A program made the translations under genes and the position numbers. Positions 34,483 through 42,302 of a stretch of 64,000 nucleotides of DNA are shown here, piece by piece. Within the stretch, counting starts at the first letter, position 1, and each line of letters begins with the position of its first letter. Under the pieces are notes generated by a model that searched no databases, was not told the DNA's origin, and was given only the letters and a program-made list of their open reading frames with translations. The DNA comes from Bog-473 sp036489775 (lineage in GTDB: Bacteria; Actinomycetota; Acidimicrobiia; Acidimicrobiales; RAAP-2), in assembly GCA_036489775.1 (NCBI GenBank), contig DASXFC010000019.1, forward strand, positions 1-64,000, in the 5' to 3' direction.

Positions 34483-35508
34483 TCAGTCGTGGGCGCCGGA
34501 CTCGTGACCCAGGTGGCCGGCTAACTCGAACTGCAGCGTCGAATGCACCACGTCAAAGTGGCCGGCCAGGCAGCCCTGGAGGTGGTCGAGTACCCGACCC
34601 GATTCCCCGCTGCTGATGCAGTCGTCAGTCACCACGATGTGGGCGGTGAGAATGGGCAGCGCCGAGGTCAGCGTCCAGGCGTGCAGGTCGTGCACCGACT
34701 CCACCTCGGGCAGCTCGAGCAGATGCCGGCGTACCTCGTCCAGGTCGATGTCGTCGGGTACGGCTTCGAGCAGGATCCGGGTGGCCGGGCGCAGCAACTG
34801 CACCGCCCCTCGGATCATCAGCACCACCACCGCCAAGGAGGCGATGGGGTCAGCCCGGTGGAAGCCGGTGGTGACGATGATGATGCCGGCCACCACCGTG
34901 CCCAAGAAGCCCCACAGGTCCGTGAGAATGTGGGTATACGCACTCTTGATATTGAGTGAGGTCCGGTTCGCCTTCGACATGGTGTACGCCGACGCGACGT
35001 TGACCACCACGCCGAGGGCCGCCACCGTGATCAATGCGGTGCCCTGGACCGGGATCGGGTGGATGAGGCGTTCGATGGCCTCGAAGGTGATCAGTGCAGC
35101 CACGACGACCAGGGTGATCCCGTTGCCGGCAGCGGCCAGGATCTCGGCCCGCATCATGCCGTAGGTGTGCGAGCCCGTCTCGGGCCGAGAGGCCAGCCGC
35201 ATCGCCACGAAGGAGCCGGCGATGGCGCCGACATCGGCCACCATGTGCCCAGCGTCCGAGAGCAGGGCCACCGAATGGGCGGTGAACGCCACGACCACCT
35301 CGACCACCATGAAGGACGACAGCAGGATCAGGGTGATGATGAGAGCCCGGGCGTCCATCTGCCGGGTGATCGGTCCGTGATGGTGTCCGTGACCGTGCTC
35401 GTGGCCGTGCGCTGACCGCAGGCGGTCCGGCCGGTGGTGATCGTGATGATCGTGCCCCCGATGGTGGTCGTCCTGCTCGAGCGGGTGCACGTGCTCATGG
35501 TCGGTCAT
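34483..35508 (-). CDS. Cation diffusion facilitator (CDF/ZitB-like) metal exporter
   Basis: The 341-residue protein starts at ATG 35508. A very histidine-rich N-terminus (about 2-46) precedes six membrane helices. HxxxD-type metal site motifs are LLSDAGHMVADVGA in TM2 and AYTHILTDLWGFLGTVVAG in TM5. A cytoplasmic C-terminal domain follows. It should export zinc or a related divalent metal in exchange for protons. It overlaps the ArsR/SmtB-like gene by four bases (ATGA), which would control it. Confidence 0.9.
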   Translation of the reverse strand: MTDHEHVHPLEQDDHHRGHDHHDHHRPDRLRSAHGHEHGHGHHHGPITRQMDARALIITLILLSSFMVVEVVVAFTAHSVALLSDAGHMVADVGAIAGSFVAMRLASRPETGSHTYGMMRAEILAAAGNGITLVVVAALITFEAIERLIHPIPVQGTALITVAALGVVVNVASAYTMSKANRTSLNIKSAYTHILTDLWGFLGTVVAGIIIVTTGFHRADPIASLAVVVLMIRGAVQLLRPATRILLEAVPDDIDLDEVRRHLLELPEVESVHDLHAWTLTSALPILTAHIVVTDDCISSGESGRVLDHLQGCLAGHFDVVHSTLQFELAGHLGHESGAHD

Positions 35509-35855
35509 CGGCTCGCCCCGACGTGGTCGGCATGGGACAGCACGGCCTCGACCAGGCCGCGCACATGGGCGTCGTCGATCACGTAGTACACCCGCGTGCC
35601 CTCCCGACGGGTGCGCACCAAGCGACCCAACCGCAACTTGGCCAGGTGTTGGGAGACGCCGGCGGGCTGGGCGCCCACCACGCCAGCCAGATCGTTCACC
35701 GAGTGCTCCCCTTCGAGCAGGGCACACACGATGCGCAGGCGGGTCTCATCGCCGAGCAGCTTGAGCATCTCCACCGCTGAGTGAAGTTCCCCGGCTTCGG
35801 GAATCTGCACTATCTGCGTAGTCACGTAGGTAGTGTACCCCCAGGTCTTCGTCAC
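35505..35855 (-). CDS. ArsR/SmtB-family metalloregulator
   Basis: Up to 116 residues. Winged HTH: MLKLLGDETRLRIVCALLEGEHSVNDLAGVVGAQPAGVSQHLAKLRLGRLVRTRREGTRVYY, then a C-terminal helix DDAHVRGLVEAVLSHADHV. The aspartate and histidines of that helix (DxHxR ... H) match the alpha-5 metal site of SmtB/CzrA-like zinc sensors. GTG 35825 is an alternative, shorter start. Coupled to the CDF exporter gene. Probably releases DNA on zinc, nickel or cobalt. Confidence 0.85.
   Translation of the reverse strand: MTKTWGYTTYVTTQIVQIPEAGELHSAVEMLKLLGDETRLRIVCALLEGEHSVNDLAGVVGAQPAGVSQHLAKLRLGRLVRTRREGTRVYYVIDDAHVRGLVEAVLSHADHVGASR
35808..35835. promoter_or_regulatory. Possible SmtB-like operator
   Basis: Imperfect inverted repeat with perfect outer arms CACTA and TAGTG, 18 bases apart. 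It overlaps the 5' end of the regulator reading frame and lies just before the divergent esterase gene. Weak evidence; if the regulator starts at GTG 35825 it would still overlap coding sequence. Confidence 0.3.
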
Positions 35856-35901
35856 CGTTGCCGATCAGCCAGACTTCCGAGCCATGGCCGAAGGACCAGC
35901 G

Positions 35902-36996
35902 ATGCCTGTCCCATTCGCTCTGTTCTCCACCATCAGGCGAGCTCGCCGGAGCCAGGGCGTCGCCGCCTTGACCCTGGCGTTGATGGTCTCGCTCGTATCC
36001 CTCGGCACCACGGCGCAGGGTGCGGCGGCCGCTACGTCGGCACGGCACCCGGTGCTCGCCTCGATGGCCGGCTCCTACGTCTTCACCTTGAAGTTCGACG
36101 GCCTGACTCGTGGCTACCGGCTCCACGTGCCTCCGGCTGCCATCTACGGCCAACCGCTGCCCTTGGTCCTCAACTTGCACGGCGCCACCCAGAATGGGCA
36201 GCTCGAAGAGATCACCTCGGATATGGACGCCAACGCCGACATGAACGGCTACCTGGTGGCCTACCCCGACGGCACCCGTATCGCCAAAGTCCTCACTCCC
36301 GATCCGATCGCTAAACAAGCCCAGTACAGCTGGAATGCCGGCATGTGCTGCGGCCTGCCGGTGACCAAGCACATCGACGACGTCGGTTTCCTAGAGAAGG
36401 TGATCGCCGACATCGCGGCGCGCACGCCGGTCAACCTCCGTCGGGTGTACATGACCGGCATTTCGAACGGCGGCATGATGGCCTACGCCATGGCCGCCGA
36501 GGCCTCCGGCCACGTGGCCGCCATCGCCTCGGTGTCAGGACAGGTCGAAATCCCGACCATTCATCCCACCCGGTCCGTACCGACCATGGAGTTCCACTCC
36601 GTCAACGATCCGATCGCGCTCTTCAATGGGACACCGAACAAGGATCCCAAACTTCGACTGTCGGTGATGGAAGGAATCGATCAGTGGGTGAAGGCGGACG
36701 GTTGCAGCAGTACTCCGCACGACGGGCCCACCATGGTCGGCGCCGCCGGATCGATCTCGGAGGGAGAGACCGCCACACTGGTGACCTACTCCCACTGCCG
36801 CGACAACGCTCAGGTCGTGCTCTGGCGTTTCACCGGGTCGGGCCATGTCTGGCCCGGCAGCACGCTGAACACGGGGCCGAAGAAGAACTGGATCCTGGCC
36901 GGGGTCGGCCGCGGCATCGTCCTGGTCAACGCCAACGAAACGATGTGGCAGTTCTTCGAGCACTACGAGCTGCCGCTCCATTCATCGACTTCTTGA
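35902..36996 (+). CDS. Secreted PHB-depolymerase-like esterase (LpqC type)
   Basis: The 364-residue protein from ATG 35902 (GAAGGA seven bases upstream) has a signal peptide to about residue 44 (SLGTTAQGAAAA). It is an alpha/beta hydrolase of the esterase PHB type: LVLNLHGATQNG (oxyanion), GISNGGMMAY (S188), acid in HSVNDPIALFNG, and GSGHVWPG (catalytic His). It would hydrolyse polyhydroxyalkanoate, feruloyl or similar esters outside the cell. Divergent from the metal regulator. Confidence 0.88.
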   Translation: MPVPFALFSTIRRARRSQGVAALTLALMVSLVSLGTTAQGAAAATSARHPVLASMAGSYVFTLKFDGLTRGYRLHVPPAAIYGQPLPLVLNLHGATQNGQLEEITSDMDANADMNGYLVAYPDGTRIAKVLTPDPIAKQAQYSWNAGMCCGLPVTKHIDDVGFLEKVIADIAARTPVNLRRVYMTGISNGGMMAYAMAAEASGHVAAIASVSGQVEIPTIHPTRSVPTMEFHSVNDPIALFNGTPNKDPKLRLSVMEGIDQWVKADGCSSTPHDGPTMVGAAGSISEGETATLVTYSHCRDNAQVVLWRFTGSGHVWPGSTLNTGPKKNWILAGVGRGIVLVNANETMWQFFEHYELPLHSSTS

Positions 36997-37089
36997 AGGC
37001 CCAGCTCCGGCCTTCCCGGCTCAGCCACCATCGGCGCTCGTCGCCTTGACCTTGACAACCGCGTCATGGCGGCACATACTCAACCTATC

Positions 37090-37101
37090 AGTTGATTAAC
37101 T
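37090..37101. promoter_or_regulatory. Candidate ArsR operator
   Basis: AGTTGATTAACT, arms AGTT/AACT, lying 20 bases before the ATG of the ArsR-SRPBCC operon in an AT-richer stretch than its surroundings. Wider arms (CAACC ... GTTG) surround it. Confidence 0.45.
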
Positions 37102-37121
37102 AACAAGTTGAATACACGCAG

Positions 37122-37505
37122 ATGACAATCGACCCGCTGAGCCTCACTTTCGCCGCACTCGCCGACCCGACCCGCCGGGCGATCCTCGTCCGGTTGGCCG
37201 AAGGCGAGGCCACGGTGAACGAGCTGGCCGGGCCGTTCGACATCAGCCTGCAGGCCATCTCCAAGCACCTGAAGGTGCTCGAGGGTGCCGGCTTGATTAC
37301 CCGTGGCAAGGACGCGCAGTTCCGCCCTTGCCGCTTCGAGTCGGCACCGCTCGATTCGGCCGTCAGCTGGATCGAGCAGAACCGGCAGATCTGGACCGAG
37401 CGGTTCGACCAGTTGGAAGTCCACCTGCGCAACATTCAACGAGGAAAGCTCCAAAACCAAGGCGCCCGGGCGAACCAGGCGTCGCGACGAAAGAAGGAGA
37501 CATGA
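37122..37505 (+). CDS. ArsR-family regulator (SRPBCC-linked)
   Basis: The 127-residue winged HTH protein has FAALADPTRRAILVRLAEGEATVNELAGPFDISLQAISKHLKVLEGAGLITRG, the standard core. It has no obvious metal-binding cysteine pair, so it is probably not a metal sensor. It overlaps the next gene by four bases. ArsR-SRPBCC pairs are common in actinobacteria; the inducer is unknown. The C-terminus is basic. Confidence 0.85.
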   Translation: MTIDPLSLTFAALADPTRRAILVRLAEGEATVNELAGPFDISLQAISKHLKVLEGAGLITRGKDAQFRPCRFESAPLDSAVSWIEQNRQIWTERFDQLEVHLRNIQRGKLQNQGARANQASRRKKET

Positions 37506-37957
37506 CAGTGACACCCGACACCGAACTGGGCGAGATGACCCTGACCCGGATCTGGCAGGCCCCGGCCGCCCTCCTCTTCGAGGTGATGAGCACGCCCGAG
37601 CACCTGTGCCATTTCTGGGGCCCGACCGGCGTCACCACCCCACTGGCCAACATCACGGTCGAGCCTCGTCCTGGTGGACGTTTCGAAACCATCATGGTCA
37701 ATGACGAGACGGGTGGCGAGTATCCGATGCGGGCTCAGTTCGTGGAATTCGATCCGCCGAATCGGCTGTCCTGGACCGAAGCCGGCGTGGAAGGCGGGAT
37801 GCTGACCACCGTCACCTTCACCGACCTGGGCGACGGCCGATGCGAGACCCTGACCCACCAGACCAACGTGCCGGCGCACTTCCTCTCGCCCGAAGCCCGG
37901 GAGGGGCTGGAGAGCAGCTTCGTCAAGTGCGACGCCTATGTGGCCACGCTCGTCTGA
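37502..37957 (+). CDS. SRPBCC/AHSA1-family protein
   Basis: The 151-residue START/Bet v1-fold protein has TRIWQAPAALLFEVMSTPEHLCHFWGP at its start and PGGRFETIMV, PPNRLSWTEA and an alpha-helical C-terminus. AHSA1-like proteins bind a hydrophobic ligand in a cavity. GAAGGAGA lies just upstream of the ATG, and the gene overlaps the regulator gene by ATGA. It is followed by a strong terminator hairpin. Confidence 0.85.
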   Translation: MTVTPDTELGEMTLTRIWQAPAALLFEVMSTPEHLCHFWGPTGVTTPLANITVEPRPGGRFETIMVNDETGGEYPMRAQFVEFDPPNRLSWTEAGVEGGMLTTVTFTDLGDGRCETLTHQTNVPAHFLSPEAREGLESSFVKCDAYVATLV

Positions 37958-37985
37958 TCACTCGCGTCATTCGCCCTGGTGCACA

Positions 37986-38024
37986 CCGGGGCCGGCCGCC
38001 AACGGTGCGGGCGGCCGGCCCCGG
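37986..38024 (+). terminator. Strong hairpin terminator
   Basis: A perfect 15-bp stem (left arm CCGGGGCCGGCCGCC, 37986-38000; right arm 38010-38024) with a 9-base loop, 28 bases after the SRPBCC stop. There is no T tract, as is usual for GC-rich actinobacterial terminators. Confidence 0.75.
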
Positions 38025-38108
38025 CTCCCTAAAGCTCCAGCGTGCCGCGGTAAAGGGTCGGCCACACCCTTCCAAACCAACCCGCATGACCGCTATCCTC
38101 CGGGCACC

Positions 38109-38441
38109 ATGACCTGGGAACAGCGCCCCGACCACCTCTTGGAGATCGAGACCACGATGGAGGGCTCGGCGGCCGTGGTGAAGCTGGTGGGTGAGCTGGA
38201 TCTGGCGTCCTCGGAGCGGCTCTTCGAGGAGTTTCGCCAGGTCATCGACAGCGGGGCGACCACGCTCGTCTGCGATGTCTCGGAGCTGGCCTTTGTCGAC
38301 TCCACCGGACTGTCCATGTTCCTCATGGCCCTGAAGCGGATGGATGCCAACGGAGGCTCGTTCGCCCTGCGGGATCCCACACCGCAGGTGCGGCGCATCC
38401 TCGACGTGGCCGGCATCCTCTCCCGGCTGGCGCCTGATTAG
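38109..38441 (+). CDS. STAS-domain anti-sigma factor antagonist
   Basis: The 110-residue SpoIIAA-like protein has AAVVKLVGELDLASSERLFEEF, then VCDVSELAFVDSTGLSMFLMALKRM with the phosphorylatable Ser/Thr in FVDSTG. It would bind an RsbW-type kinase when unphosphorylated. It has no Shine-Dalgarno before ATG 38109, and the sequence upstream suggests a leaderless transcript. The upstream frame of the ORF crosses the terminator and is rejected. Close to the RsbU/HATPase genes. Confidence 0.85.
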   Translation: MTWEQRPDHLLEIETTMEGSAAVVKLVGELDLASSERLFEEFRQVIDSGATTLVCDVSELAFVDSTGLSMFLMALKRMDANGGSFALRDPTPQVRRILDVAGILSRLAPD

Positions 38442-38498
38442 GACTGAAACGGCCCTACTGCTATTTCCACTCAATTCTGTGTTTGGCCCGGAGTGAGA

Positions 38499-38590
38499 CG
38501 GGTAGCAATCTTGTACCCGCCAATGCACCGGACCTGTTCAGGTACGAGTGCTTCACAACAGCCCCGCAACTACCCGGCGGGGCTGTTGTG
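38499..38590 (+). ncRNA. Candidate structured RNA or leader with three hairpins
   Basis: Between the STAS and Nudix genes are three consecutive inverted repeats: CGGGTA/TACCCG with a 9-base loop (38499-38519), ACCTG/CAGGT (38532-38543), and a perfect 14-bp stem (38554-38567 with 38577-38590). No open frame of note spans it on either strand. It could be a small RNA ending in a terminator, or a 5' leader. No known class is recognised. Confidence 0.35.
38554..38590 (+). terminator. Hairpin terminator
   Basis: A perfect 14-bp stem (left CACAACAGCCCCGC) with a 9-base loop, 113 bases downstream of the STAS stop. No T tract follows. It may end the STAS transcript or the structured RNA above. Confidence 0.6.
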
Positions 38591-38659
38591 CGTTCTGGGG
38601 TCCGGCAGGGCCGCCTCCGTGTACAACGGTGCCATGCCATGCTCGCCGACGGCGCTGCG

Positions 38660-39142
38660 ATGCCCAAGCTGAGCGCCGGGTTGGTGGCTTACCGCACGCG
38701 GCAAGGGCAGCTCGAGGTCCTGCTCGTCCATCCCGGCGGCCCGTTCTGGCAGCACAAGGACGCGCACGCCTGGTCGATCCCCAAGGGCGAATGCAATGAG
38801 GACGCCGACCCGGCCCAGGAAGCAGAGCGCGAGTTCCACGAGGAGCTCGGCATCGAGGCACCGGCGGGACCGCGGATCGACCTGGGGGTGATCAAGCAAG
38901 CCAGCGGGAAGGTGGTGCGGGCCTGGGCCGTTGATGGCAGCGCGCTCGACCTCGAGGAGCGGGGCGTGCACAGCACGGAGTTCGAAATGGAGTGGCCACC
39001 TCGCTCAGGTCGGATGCAACGATTTCCCGAAGTCGATCGGGCCGAATGGATGACCCTCGACGTGGCGCGTGGCCGGGTGGTGAAAGCGCAGGCCGCGTTG
39101 TTCGATCGATTGGTGGAGGCGGTGGGCGGATCAGCCGGCTGA
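38660..39142 (+). CDS. Nudix hydrolase
   Basis: The 160-residue protein from ATG 38660 starts MPKLSAGLVAYR, the usual start of a Nudix subgroup (NUDIX domain proteins with KSAGLLLYR). The Nudix box is spread over IPKGECNEDADPAQEAEREFHEELG (about 37-61), matching REFxEELG. It ends with a segment that includes EFEMEWPPRSGRMQRFPEVDRAEWM. ATG 38639 is an alternative start. Convergent with the STAS-HATPase gene, whose stop it overlaps by 12 bases. Confidence 0.85.
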   Translation: MPKLSAGLVAYRTRQGQLEVLLVHPGGPFWQHKDAHAWSIPKGECNEDADPAQEAEREFHEELGIEAPAGPRIDLGVIKQASGKVVRAWAVDGSALDLEERGVHSTEFEMEWPPRSGRMQRFPEVDRAEWMTLDVARGRVVKAQAALFDRLVEAVGGSAG

Positions 39143-39868
39143 CACCCGAGCGCCGACGCTGTCGTCGTGCAGGGTGAACCACACCGTCTTGCCCGGACCG
39201 TCGGAGGCCGGCTCGACTCCCCAGGCATCGGAGAGCAGCTCCACGATCTGAAGACCACGACCGTGCAGATCGTTCAGGCTGGGCGCACACGGAGTCGGAC
39301 GCCCGCTGTCCCGGTCACTCACCCCGATCCGAACTTCCCCTGGCGCGGGAAAGGAGACCGTGACGTCAAAGTCCGAAGCAGCGTGGCGCACCGCGTTGGA
39401 CGATAATTCCGACACCATCAAGACGACGGCATCCCGGACCTCGGGGTCACCATCTGGCCAGTGATCGAGCACGAATTCCCGAGCGGCCCACACCGAGACC
39501 GGCCGGGCCTCGAAGTGGCCGGTCCATTGGGCCTCGTGCGGCTCGTCCGGCGCCAGCAGCAGCACGTGGTGCAGGCCGAGCCCAGTGATGACGCGGCGCA
39601 CAGTGGCGGACGCACCATGGACCGGGAGGGAACCAAAACGGCCGACCAGCCGCAGGAGCACGGCGATTCCCGTGCTGTCGGCAAAGTCGAGCTGGGCCAG
39701 ATCAATGGTGACCGCAGTGGTCTGCTGGGCCACCAACGCCACGATCTCGGGTTCGAGCCCGGGCACCGAGCCGAAGTCGAGCACACCGCTGAAGTGCGCG
39801 ATCAGCTCACCGGAATCACCCGTCGTCACGGTGAGCGCGGCCGCCGGCCTGGCCATTACGGCAGCCAT
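39131..39868 (-). CDS. STAS-HATPase fusion (anti-anti-sigma plus RsbW-like kinase)
   Basis: The 245-residue protein has two domains. Residues about 10-105 are a STAS domain (LIAHFSGVLDFGSVPGLEPEIV and IDLAQLDFADSTGIAVLLRL, with the DST serine). Residues about 125-235 are a GHKL ATPase domain (VVLMVSELSSNAVRHAA is the N-box; VGVSDRDSGRP and GRGLQIVE are the G boxes). Antagonist and kinase are normally separate proteins. Its gene overlaps the RsbU phosphatase gene. ATG 39868 has GGGGAT five bases upstream; ATG 39856 would give a TAATG overlap. Confidence 0.85.
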   Translation of the reverse strand: MAAVMARPAAALTVTTGDSGELIAHFSGVLDFGSVPGLEPEIVALVAQQTTAVTIDLAQLDFADSTGIAVLLRLVGRFGSLPVHGASATVRRVITGLGLHHVLLLAPDEPHEAQWTGHFEARPVSVWAAREFVLDHWPDGDPEVRDAVVLMVSELSSNAVRHAASDFDVTVSFPAPGEVRIGVSDRDSGRPTPCAPSLNDLHGRGLQIVELLSDAWGVEPASDGPGKTVWFTLHDDSVGARVSAG

Positions 39869-41454
39869 CTGATCCCCATGATGGCGATGTCATCGGACGC
39901 ACCCTGCGGGCTCAAGGTCTGCACCACGTGATCCAGCACTTGGTCCAGCGTGCCGTCGCACTCCGAGGCGGTGGCGCGGAGCCGCTCGAGACCGGCATCG
40001 AGCACCTCACCGCGCCGCTCGACCAAGCCGTCGGTGAAACACAACAAGGTGGCGCCGACCGGCACGGTCAGCGACGTCAGCTGCAAATGCGGGGCCATCC
40101 CGGGCGTCCCGACCGGTGGGCCCTGGTTGACCTCGATGATCTTCGACGACCCGTTCGCGCTGAGCACCGGGGGAATATGCCCGGCGCTGGCCAGGTCGAC
40201 CCGCCGCGCCTTCACATCGACCCGGCCGCACAGGATGGTGGCGAACTGGTGCTTTGTTTCGAAGTCGAGCAGATGGCCCAGACGGCCAAGGGCGACGTCC
40301 GGCGCGTCTCCCTGCGAGGTGAAGGCCCGCAATGCAAAGCGCAGTGAAGCCATGGTGGTGGCCGCTTCGAGACCCCGGCCGGCCACGTCACCCACCACGA
40401 AGACAAATTGGTCGTCACCGGACTCGATGAGGTCGTACCAGTCACCACCGACCTCGAGGCCCTTCACCCCGGGCAGGTAGCGAGCCGACACCTCCATCCC
40501 TGGCGGGGTGGGCAGGTCCGCCGGCAACAAGGCCTCTTGAAGGGTCGAAGCAATCGTGCGCTGCTCGCCGTAGAGACGGCTGTTCTCGACGGCCAACCGC
40601 TCGGCCAGATCGCGACGCCGGATGAAGCGCTCGGTCACGGCCCCGCCCAGGAGAGCCAGCAGAACGCCGGCAATGGCGACGATCCAGGGCAGATCGCGGG
40701 GCAACGCACCCTCGAGTGAGCGCTGGGCCGTGGCCACCACGCTGATCTTGGTGTTGCCGAACGGGATATCCCCCATGGTGGTCGTGCCCCGGAGGGGCAA
40801 GCCGGTCGTGGTGAGAAAGAGGTTCGAGCGACTGACCGGACCCAGGTAGGCGACGAAGTTCAAGTCGGCATAGGGCGAACCTGTGGGCTCGGTGATGTTC
40901 GGCGTCGAAGGCAGGGTCGCCTCGGCGTAGATGACCACACCCGGTACTCCGCCCGTCGGCGTTTCATAGAACCCGAGGTGGGTGACCTTGGCAGTCCGGA
41001 ACAGGACGACACTGAAGGTGGTACTCGGCCTGACCGTCCCGAGTTCGCGTGTGGCCAAGCTGGAATCGGTCAGCAAGGCCGGCGCGGCGCCAATGGTGCT
41101 GATCACCGTTGGAACAGCGCCGTCGGTGTGCAGCAGGGAGAGCGAGACGAAGTGGCCGGGCACGTAGGAAGCGGCGAAGGATTGGAACGGACCGGTCGTC
41201 GTCCCTTCGGTTGTCCCCAGCTCATAGGCGGACAGGAGCGGGGTCTGAATGTCAGGTGTCAGCTCACCGCTCAGGGCGGTGACGGCTTGGCGAACCTGCA
41301 AGCGCAGCAACGATCTTTCGCTGCTGGCGCTGCTCGAAGCGGCACCCCAGACCAGACCAGCGGTCACCAACAGGCAGATGATCACGACCATGGCCGCCTG
41401 CCAGTAGGAGCCGCGCCCAGGCGCCGTCGGCTGACCCGCCTTGTTGTCGTCCAT
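39856..41454 (-). CDS. Membrane PP2C-type phosphatase (SpoIIE/RsbU) with extracytoplasmic sensor
   Basis: The 532-residue protein has a transmembrane helix (about 20-40), an extracytoplasmic sensor region of about 210 residues, a second helix (about 255-280), a short cytoplasmic linker helix, and a C-terminal PP2C domain (LEVGGDWYDLIES...FVVGDVAGRGLEAA...LASAGHIPP...LCFTDGLVER). Metal-binding aspartates are all present. It should dephosphorylate the STAS protein when the sensor is activated, releasing a sigma factor. It overlaps the fusion gene downstream. Confidence 0.88.
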   Translation of the reverse strand: MDDNKAGQPTAPGRGSYWQAAMVVIICLLVTAGLVWGAASSSASSERSLLRLQVRQAVTALSGELTPDIQTPLLSAYELGTTEGTTTGPFQSFAASYVPGHFVSLSLLHTDGAVPTVISTIGAAPALLTDSSLATRELGTVRPSTTFSVVLFRTAKVTHLGFYETPTGGVPGVVIYAEATLPSTPNITEPTGSPYADLNFVAYLGPVSRSNLFLTTTGLPLRGTTTMGDIPFGNTKISVVATAQRSLEGALPRDLPWIVAIAGVLLALLGGAVTERFIRRRDLAERLAVENSRLYGEQRTIASTLQEALLPADLPTPPGMEVSARYLPGVKGLEVGGDWYDLIESGDDQFVFVVGDVAGRGLEAATTMASLRFALRAFTSQGDAPDVALGRLGHLLDFETKHQFATILCGRVDVKARRVDLASAGHIPPVLSANGSSKIIEVNQGPPVGTPGMAPHLQLTSLTVPVGATLLCFTDGLVERRGEVLDAGLERLRATASECDGTLDQVLDHVVQTLSPQGASDDIAIMGIRWLP

Positions 41455-41624
41455 GTCTGATACTGGTCCCCGCCGCTATATCCCGCCGCTATCGCACTCC
41501 GGGTGCAAGGTTTCCCATATCTTGGTCAACTCAAACGATCAGGGCGAAGAAAGTCCGGGTGGCAGCCCTGCGGCCGGTGGCCTGGGTAGGAGGCGGCGGC
41601 GATGAGACAGGACGGCCCGAGCCA

Positions 41625-42281
41625 GTGAGCGAGTTGGAGATCCGGCCCTACCGGGCGGCCGACCGGGGCCGGGTCCGGCTCGTCTGCTACGAGACCGGGT
41701 TCATGGGCGAGAGCCCGGCCTGGTTCTGGCGGGACCAGGAGAGCTTCGCCGATCTGTTCTGCGGTTGGTGGACCGACCACGCACCCGAGTCGGCCCTGGT
41801 GGCCGAACTCGATGGCCAAGTCGCCGGCTACCTCCTGGGTTGCGAGGACAGCCGCCGAGCCGGGAACGAAGCAGCGGTCTTCCTCCGCCACTTCATCGGG
41901 CGGGCCTGCGGGGTGCGACGCGGCACTGCCGGCGTCTTCTGGCGGATGCTCGGTGATGCGCCGCTCGACGCCCTGCGCCACCAGCTGCCGCCCACCCGGG
42001 TTTGGGACGAGCGCTGGCCGGCCCATCTGCACATCGATCTCTTGCCCGAATGCCGTGGTCGTGGTGCCGGCGCCCTGCTGGTGCGGCAGTGGTTGGACAG
42101 ACTGCGCGACCGGGACATTGCCGGTTGCCACCTCCAGACCATGGCGGAGAACGCCGGCGCCATCGCCTTCTTCGAAGGGATGGGATTTCGCCAGCACGGT
42201 GGTCCGGCCAACGCGCCCGGCTTCCGCACCCGGGACAGTGGCCGCATGCACGTCCAATTGATGGTGCAGACGTTCGCGTGA
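41625..42281 (+). CDS. GNAT N-acetyltransferase
   Basis: The 218-residue protein runs from GTG 41625 (VSELEIRPYRAADRGRVRLVC). The acetyl-CoA segment is LHIDLLPECRGRGAGALLVRQWLDRL (CRGRGAG turn), followed by NAGAIAFFEGMGFRQHG. It contains an arginine/cysteine-rich insert (HFIGRACGVRRGTAGVFWRML) between the halves. Similar to OGA-linked or mshD-type GNATs in plan, with substrate unknown. Located in a gene-poor patch with RsbU on the opposite strand. Confidence 0.8.
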   Translation: MSELEIRPYRAADRGRVRLVCYETGFMGESPAWFWRDQESFADLFCGWWTDHAPESALVAELDGQVAGYLLGCEDSRRAGNEAAVFLRHFIGRACGVRRGTAGVFWRMLGDAPLDALRHQLPPTRVWDERWPAHLHIDLLPECRGRGAGALLVRQWLDRLRDRDIAGCHLQTMAENAGAIAFFEGMGFRQHGGPANAPGFRTRDSGRMHVQLMVQTFA

Positions 42282-42302
42282 CAGCGAGGTGACCCACGCC
42301 GG

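Noticed and set aside
41469..41492. Direct repeat CCCGCCGCTAT, two copies 13 bases apart, upstream of the RsbU gene
   Set aside because: Only two copies, in GC-rich DNA; no promoter elements fit. Not enough to call a site.
41541..41560. GAAGAAAGTCCGGG, similar to the RNase P RNA consensus segment GGAAAGTCCGGG
   Set aside because: No other conserved RNase P segments or the long helices follow, and the stretch lies directly before a GNAT gene. Treated as coincidence.
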